The notes below the pieces were generated by a model. It did not search any database. It was not told the DNA's origin and saw only the letters and a program-made list of their open reading frames with translations. Positions 57,641 to 64,000 of a stretch of 64,000 nucleotides of DNA are shown piece after piece. Position numbers and translations under genes: made by a program. The DNA is taken from assembly GCA_034359265.1 (NCBI GenBank), contig CP136891.1, positions 62,286,001-62,350,000 on the forward strand, written 5' to 3'. This DNA is from Canna indica (taxonomy: Eukaryota; Streptophyta; Magnoliopsida; Zingiberales; Cannaceae). Numbering within the stretch: position 1 is the first letter of the stretch; each line of letters opens with the position of its first letter.

Positions 57641-59814
57641 TGCTCTTGATTTTGGAAAGCCAAGAGTACATTTGTGATGTTTGTTTTCTTGAATTCTCTG
57701 TTTCTTTAATACTTTCTCGAGTATTATTTTTCTTTTAGTAATTTTTCCTGCATTTTATATTTCCAAGCAGAACTCTGGTACAAGATATTATCTCAATGCA
57801 GTTGAATTGAGCAATTGGCATATTCTTTCGTTCGCATGGATATATATGTATAATAGTAATAAAGAGATATCTCCTCATCTGAATCAAGGCAGAAAATTAA
57901 CAGCTTGTATTCTTATTTTGTTCCATTTTTTTTAATTCGAAAACCAATTACTTGCTCTGTATGCATAAATATTGTAACACCAGCAGTATTCCACCGACGG
58001 TGCGGATAGCTTGCAGGTGTTTTTAAACCTAAATCGGTTTTTGAACCGATTAGCATTCATTGATTCATCCTATCCATCATTTTCCTAGAAAAGAAATTGA
58101 AGTAGTTACTCGGCTAACTCAAGCATTTGTGTGTTGTCTCTGCCTATGTTCTCATACTTTGATCAGCTCTCGAACCGATTGGATTTGAGCGAACTAGCTT
58201 AGGGATGAGAATAAATTATAATTACATGTGCGTGTTGAAACTAAATTATGGGTAGATTGTAAGAAAATATCATGTGGTTCATGGTTTCAAATTTCAGAAC
58301 CAACCCTAGAACCGCTGGAACTGAATTGAGAATTAAGGTAAATAATAAATATTTTACTTTGAAAGAAAAAATATATTTACTCACAACTAAATGGTTTAGT
58401 CTTTTGAACAAGAAAACATTTTAAACTAGTGTTAGCTTATGCCCTATAATATTTTAGATAAAAACTTATTTTGACAAGTTCTAAGGTAGATTCCAGTTCC
58501 AAAATTAATAAAATAGATTTCAATTTCAAAATTTTAAGATCATTTTCCTATAAATTCCTATAAGGTAGATTTTGAATTTTGTGTTATCGTGTTGGATCCG
58601 AAACCACCTAAACTTGATCATGTTTTAATATTCTAAGAATATCTTTCTATAAGGTAGCTTTTTGATTTTGTGTAGGTCATTTGACAATGTATTGTCAAAG
58701 TGCTATTAAGGATAAACGCACATTTACAAAAAAATGACATTTGAAAAATATAGCCAAAAATGTTTTTATTTCAAAATTTGTCTTCTCAAAATCGTTTTTA
58801 CAATTTTTATCTTTTCAAGATAATTTACGGAAGTTAAAGTATTATCATATGAATCATTAATCAAATTGGATAATAAATTTGTTCTTATCGACTAACCAGT
58901 CTGAGTTGTCTTAATGACCTTCGATTTGTTTCAACGGATCACATCTCAGGATACCTTTTTTATAAAAAGATTAAACCACTTTTTCTTTAAACAAAGCAAT
59001 TAGTTGTCTTGGTTGATACTTGTATCTAAGAGTACTAGAGAAAATGACGGTCATTAGCTTGCAACATCAACATGATAGTGTCAATCATCATCAAAATACT
59101 ATTCTCGAATATATCAAACATTACACTTGCCACATTTTCAAGTCTGACAATTTTCTTCACAAGTTTCTCATGCTCAGAATGCACACAAATAAAGTTCTGA
59201 TTCAAAATTATATTTGCTTAGTTCTAGAGAAATTACCAAAATATTTAACTTTTGCCTCATTTCAAACCCAAGCTGAAATATATTAGTTGTTAGTCTTAAC
59301 AGAAGTGATAAATGAATATTTAAAGAATAAAAAATACATCCAAAGCCGCTCAATCTACATTTTTCTCAATCCCATATTGTCACGTATATATGGATAAATC
59401 ATATTGTATTCTCCTTTCCTTTACCTATATCAATCTAAGCTAATTTTTTAATCTTGAATCAAACATTTCTATTGGGACTTCAGCTCAATGATTGGATAGG
59501 TTCAATTGATCAGAATAAAAAATATAAGAATAATAGATTTTCATTCAGCTCACTAGGGTTTTGACAATCTTAATCAATTATTATTTTTAGCACAACAACG
59601 ATATAGGTTTATGATGGAGCTAGTTAATCTTAATCCAATTTGATTTAGAAACAATAATTTTAAGTACAAAAATATTGTCTATAGGAGTCACATCAGCTAT
59701 CATATTCTACTATCCATATTAAATAGTGGTGGAATACATAATGTCTTCATTCACCTCGGGTTCTCCTTCCTTTGATGCCTCTTTTAAATCTTCCTTCAAA
59801 GACAAGTGGTCGTG
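57641..59814. other. No supported gene
   Basis: AT-rich DNA. An 88-codon frame at 59020-59286 has no recognisable domain. A low-complexity stretch rich in ACCGATT-like words (58030-58330) may be an old hAT or MITE relic. Confidence 0.45.
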
Positions 59815-60017
59815 GCCTCCTTATGTCTCACTTCATAAGTTTTTTTGAGCACTTGCATTTTATTGTTGAACCACATGAGACATTGTTTAGACCATAGTAT
59901 TGATTTTGTCTTTAAGGTTACGTTAGTCACACCCTAAATGTATGTTTGACATAGATTCATCTTTTATCTGCCATGACCTATCTTATTAGTATCAGCATGC
60001 TTGTGAATTAGATTTGT
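59815..60017. repeat. Duplicated block R2, copy a (uninterrupted)
   Basis: GAGCACTTGCATTTTATTGT, GAGACATTGT, ATTGATTTTGTCTTTAAG and TTCATCTTTTATCTGCCATG recur in order at 61785-61834 and 62729-62880. Here the block lacks the 894-bp insert, so it represents the empty site. Confidence 0.88.
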
Positions 60018-60025
60018 TTAGAAAG
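60018..60025. repeat. Target duplication TTAGAAAG, left copy
   Basis: The 8-bp word recurs at 61271-61278 and brackets the hAT-like element. Confidence 0.92.
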
Positions 60026-61270
60026 TAGAGGTGAGCAAAACCTGAACCGATCTGAAAAATCCGAAAAAAATGACCCAAAAATTCAATTCGGATTGGGTTA
60101 TTTGGGTATATCGGGTCAGGTTGAATTTTTATAAAATTCATATACTTTTACGGCTCGGGTCAAGTTCGGGTGAAAACCTTGTTTAACCCGACCCGCCCGT
60201 TTAAGTTAATAACGTATTTAAATTTTAGAAATTATACTTATACATTACTACCCGTCCGCCCCCAATCTCGATACCCTACTCGATCGCCACTCCCACTCGC
60301 CACCCCCAGTCTTCCCTAATCGATCGTCCGACACACCGACACACCGACCCCCAACACGGCGACCCGGCAACGCCTGCAACTCCTCTCCGGCATCGTGCGA
60401 CCTCCTCGCCCAACCCCTAACGCAAAACTCCTCTCCGGCATCACGCGACCTCGACATTCCTCCTCGCCCGACCCCCGACGCGGCATCGCCCAATCCCCTC
60501 TCCGCCTCTCCGGCATCCTCAATTCCTCATAGTCTGCCTGCCCGACGCCCCCTCAACAAGTAATACTGTTACTGTGGAATGTGGATATTGGATTGTTTAT
60601 TTTGATTTCATTGTAGGTTATTGATTGTATATATTTTGAATTTTTGATTGTTTATTGATTGAACTTGTTTGAATGTTTGATATATTGTGGATTCATAATT
60701 TCAAATACTGTGAAGTTCATTTTGTGATTGTATAATACTGTGAATGTTTGATATGTATTTGATAATTTCGATTGATATGTATTTGATTATATAATACTGT
60801 GGATGTTTGATAATATTGTGAAGTTCATTATGTATTGAATTAGGATATATTTATATTTATAAGCTAAGATTATATTTATTGAATTATTAGGATATACTTG
60901 ATTAATTTTTTTATTAGGATTTGTAATTGTATGTTTGATTGTACATGTAATTTTCATATTAGGAATGGAAATTATGGAAGTGGTTGTTACGTGGTAATTT
61001 TAGAATTTTAGTTATGTGGTAATGGTATATGCAATTTTCATTTTATTTATGTATGTTGAATTATGGAATTGAAACTTTGAATGGTGTGAATGGATGACAT
61101 ATTTGGGTTAAACGGGTAAATCAGATCGGGGCCCGATTTTTTGGGGTTATTCGGGTCCGATCCCGATTAAAAATTCAGGTAGGGTCGGGTTAAAAAATAT
61201 CTATTTTTTCGGGTTATACCCGATCGGGTCGGGTCGGGTATTGACTCGACCCACCTGATGCTCAGCCCTA
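60026..61270. mobile_element. Non-autonomous hAT-like element
   Basis: The ends are TAGAGGTGAGCA and, inverted, TAGGGCTGAGCA, with an 8-bp target duplication: the hAT hallmark. Subterminal DNA is rich in CGGGT/ACCCG words. A C-rich block at 60250-60540 and an AT-rich body (60560-61080) carry no transposase; the frames at 60248-60522 are products of base bias. Confidence 0.85.
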
Positions 61271-61284
61271 TTAGAAAGGTGGTA

Positions 61285-61765
61285 CAATAGCTATTTTTTT
61301 ATTATTGCCTTTTTGCACAACTAATGGTTAATAAAACATGTTCATTTACAACAAAAATCAACTTTTGTCTAAATGGTGAATTAACCAAATTGAAATGATT
61401 TTTTTCGATTAATTCAGTCAGTCAATCAAAAAATTTGGTTCGATAAATGGTTAACCGATAATTACACATTTCAGTTCAGTTAATTCACCAAACCGATTGA
61501 TGCTCACCCCTACTCTTATGAGTAGAGTCAATTCTATTTGGCTTACCACATATAGGGATCACATTTGTTTTTAGGTTATTTAAATTACATTTGCTTATAT
61601 TTTTGTTAGGTTAGTTATTAAGGACTAGTGTTTGTGAGGGTAGCACCACATATTGACTATTCTCTGGACTCGTATATATTATTAGTCTTGAGTTGCTTAT
61701 TTTTTAGTTTAGAAAGTTGGGGCTAAAGCAAGTTTTTACTAGTTCAAAGGTTTATTTAAATTTTC
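61285..61765. repeat. Duplicated block R1, copy b
   Basis: Second copy of 55362-55870, same orientation, starting 7 bp after the hAT target duplication. Confidence 0.85.
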
Positions 61766-61784
61766 AAACAACTTATGTCCCCCT

Positions 61785-62880
61785 TCATAAGTATTCTGAG
61801 CACTTGCATTTTATTGTTGAACCACGTGAGACATTGTTGAAATGCACCTTTATTGAAGCTTATTTTCATCAATTTTGCGTAATTTAATTACCCAATAATT
61901 GATGCGACTTAAGGAAAATAAAGAGTATAATGAATACTCCAATGTGGTAAGATTGAATGAGACTTGTATAATTCAAGTACGAATTATATAAATAGTGTTT
62001 CATATGCCCAAAGTGAGGTAGATGAAGAGGTGCATTTAAGTTATTTGTAAAAACTAGGATTTTTGTCTCACATAGACAAATGTGCTAAATAAATATTAGC
62101 TTATAAGCATAAATGTGTATGACTTATCACTTGTGGACAAAAAGAGAATGCTAAGAGGTGACGTATGTAGTGCGGTGCGCTGCACCACACGCGTCTCTAA
62201 GTCGTATTGGTGCTTTAGGCACAGTTTGTGCTTTGCATCTACACATCGTCGCTATGAGCCTCACCCGAGCCGTGAGCCCACTTTTTTGTGAGCCAGAACT
62301 TGGTGAAATCTAGTTGTTGTGACTTTTGAATTTCAACAATTACTTGAGATTAAGTGCACTTAAAATCTGATCAATTGCCAGTCAATTCGAAATGTATGCT
62401 CATTAGTAATATTCTTCCATTATTATTCTTTTCAACTAATGATCATTATATATGGATGATATGGATTGATCTATACAAATATACATACTCGAATTCTCTA
62501 TTTTCCACTATCTTTTCATCTTCTTTACTACTACTGTAATCCGAGAATTCTCTGTGAATTTACTATCACAGAGAGTTTCTTTTCTTTCTGGGCTTGACAT
62601 ATATCATGGATGTGTATTGCCTGCAACCCGAGCAAAACCTTTCTTAGGTGGGGACAATAGAAATCTTGAGGACAGAGACATCCCGTGTCAGTCATTTGAT
62701 CTTCTTGAATCTACTCATACCTCTTTCAGACATTGTATAGACCCTAGTATTGATTTTGTCTTTAAGATTATGTTAGTCATACCCAAAATGTGTGTTTGAC
62801 GTAGATTCATCTTTTATCTGCCATGACCTATCTTATTTTAATTGTCATCATGCTTGCGACTTAGGTTTGTCTAAAACATA
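61785..62880. repeat. Duplicated block R2, copy b (interrupted)
   Basis: The same block as 59815-60017, split by the insert at 61835-62728. Confidence 0.85.
61835..62728. mobile_element. Solo LTR, 894 bp
   Basis: It starts TGTTGAAATG and ends CTCTTTCA, bounded by GACAT at 61830-61834 and 62729-62733. The paralogous block at 59815-60017 has a single GACAT and no insert. Features such as CCTGCAACCCGAGCAAAACC and GGTGGGGACAATAG near the end fit a copia-type LTR, but the family is not certain. There is no internal coding region. Confidence 0.8.
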
Positions 62881-64000
62881 TGTCCTTCCACCTTAGTCAT
62901 ACGTTAATGTAGATCATGAGTTTATCTTATTCCACCTTGACCTGGTTTGACCGCTAACCGTACCTTGGGCACACACTAATATTTGACAAGTGTTCTTATC
63001 TTGACAATTCATGATGTTGACCCTAGGGGCGGCAATGAGTCGAATTCTAATGGGTATCCAAAATACCCAACCTACTTGACCTACTTAAGTCGGGTTTGAG
63101 TAACCTTTAATCTGGTTTAAGCACGAGAATTATGCAAACACTCAATTCATGATATTAAATATAGTATATTTACATGAGTACTCATTTAGTTCCTTTGGGA
63201 CATATTCGAGTAAGAGAAAACAAACATTAGAGTTAGGTTCAGGTACCGTGGTAGTAATCAAATTTGGATTCAATAGTAGTGCCGAATGCAAGTACTCAAA
63301 TTAGTGTGATCCCTAGCTAGATGACTTAGGATCAAATAAAACTATTATATACTTTATGTTTAGGTTACCGAGAGATTTAAGACCATATATTATTGTGCTT
63401 AGTTGCAAAATTAATCCCAAGCACAAAGAGTGATTGTTTGCCCTACATCCTTTTGATATCTTGGTTTTTTGGGTAAATCTTGAGCTCGAGTTTTCTTCAA
63501 CAATTAAACTTTAAATTAATTGGAGTACCCTGTTGGCTGATCGAAGCTTGGGTAATTTCTTGAAGAGTATAATCACCTTACTAGTCTAGTTTTACTTATA
63601 ATGATTTGGTTAATAGGTTCATGATTGTATTAAGGGGACATTTCATTGCCTATAAATCTAAATATCCACAAATCAAAGTTGCAATCTGCAAGTAAAACTT
63701 GCCAGCTTCTTAGGCTACAAACAATTTTACTGCCTTTAAATCTTAGTTTCAATTGGTTAATTCTATAATTAGATTAATTATAGACAAATAAATAATTAAT
63801 ATAAATGTTACAGTTACAATTATAACATCTCTACTTGTAAGGAGATAAATAATTCCTAAGTGAACTTTTTGTTAACTCCTCCGATATATGTGGAATAAGG
63901 TTAAAGTTTTGAAGGTTAAAATATACAAGAGTAATATTTTAAGAAGTAAATATTCTATTGTAAAAATTAACCTTTCTTCTGTGTAAATTATATTAATGGT
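62881..64000. other. No supported gene
   Basis: AT-rich DNA. Near 63025 CTAGGGGCGGCAATGAGTCG followed by GGGTATCC resembles a hAT or MITE start, but no matching far end lies in the window. Confidence 0.4.

Noticed and set aside
60248..60522. Minus-strand frames of 68-81 codons
   Set aside because: Arg/Gly-rich translations of a C-rich stretch within a non-autonomous hAT-like element.
62554..62799. 81-codon frame
   Set aside because: Crosses the border of the solo LTR at 62728 into flanking repeat, so it is accidental.

Overview
The window looks like repeat-dense nuclear DNA of a flowering plant. It holds Ty3/gypsy and Ty1/copia LTR retrotransposons, CACTA (En/Spm), PIF/Harbinger, hAT-like and Mutator-like DNA elements, and decayed plant genes (GARP/HHO-type transcription factor, remorin, importin-beta, FAR1-like). 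I see no sign of an intact single-copy host gene, and nothing lets me name the species. The longest near-intact coding potential belongs to transposons.

Layout. 1-1870: decayed gypsy pol and LTR. 1890-2165: a MITE-like inverted repeat. 2167-5150: a truncated CACTA copy on the minus strand. 5151-7345: AT-rich DNA bounded by a 240-bp direct repeat, with two Helitron-like 3' ends. 7346-15525: a minus-strand copia element carrying a foldback Mutator-like element (8169-9527, 10-bp target duplication) in its LTR and a SIRE-like solo LTR (11727-13397, target duplication ATATA) in its pol region. 16310-46955: a FAR1-type coding fragment split by a 30-kb nest.

The nest. The outer member is gypsy element A (16654-46732, plus strand, target duplication ACAAT). 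A 7,060-bp CACTA element (18411-25470, target duplication AGT) sits in its 5' LTR. A 13,400-bp minus-strand gypsy array (27483-40882, target duplication TCTAC) sits in its protease region. That array reads LTR-internal-LTR-internal-LTR-internal-LTR inside one pair of target duplications, as expected from one insertion enlarged by unequal LTR recombination and then trimmed at both outer units. Without the array and one target-duplication copy, A's protease frame reads across the site.

Right part. 47505-50865: a Harbinger element with a readable Myb/SANT-like gene and a broken transposase whose third catalytic acid is replaced by Lys. 51690-52241: a decayed SIRE-like LTR. 52870-54060: an HHO/NIGT1-type GARP pseudogene beside a remorin pseudogene. 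55957-57640: an importin-beta pseudogene in which an exon plus part of an LTR is repeated in tandem (period about 608 bp). 59815-62880: duplicated blocks holding a hAT-like element (target duplication TTAGAAAG) and a solo LTR (target duplication GACAT) whose related empty site is also in the window. The rest is AT-rich and I could not assign it. I found no new gene system. The most notable items are the four-LTR array, the LTR/importin tandem chimera, the long hairpin in the CACTA leader, and a likely GC-AG intron in the CACTA accessory gene.
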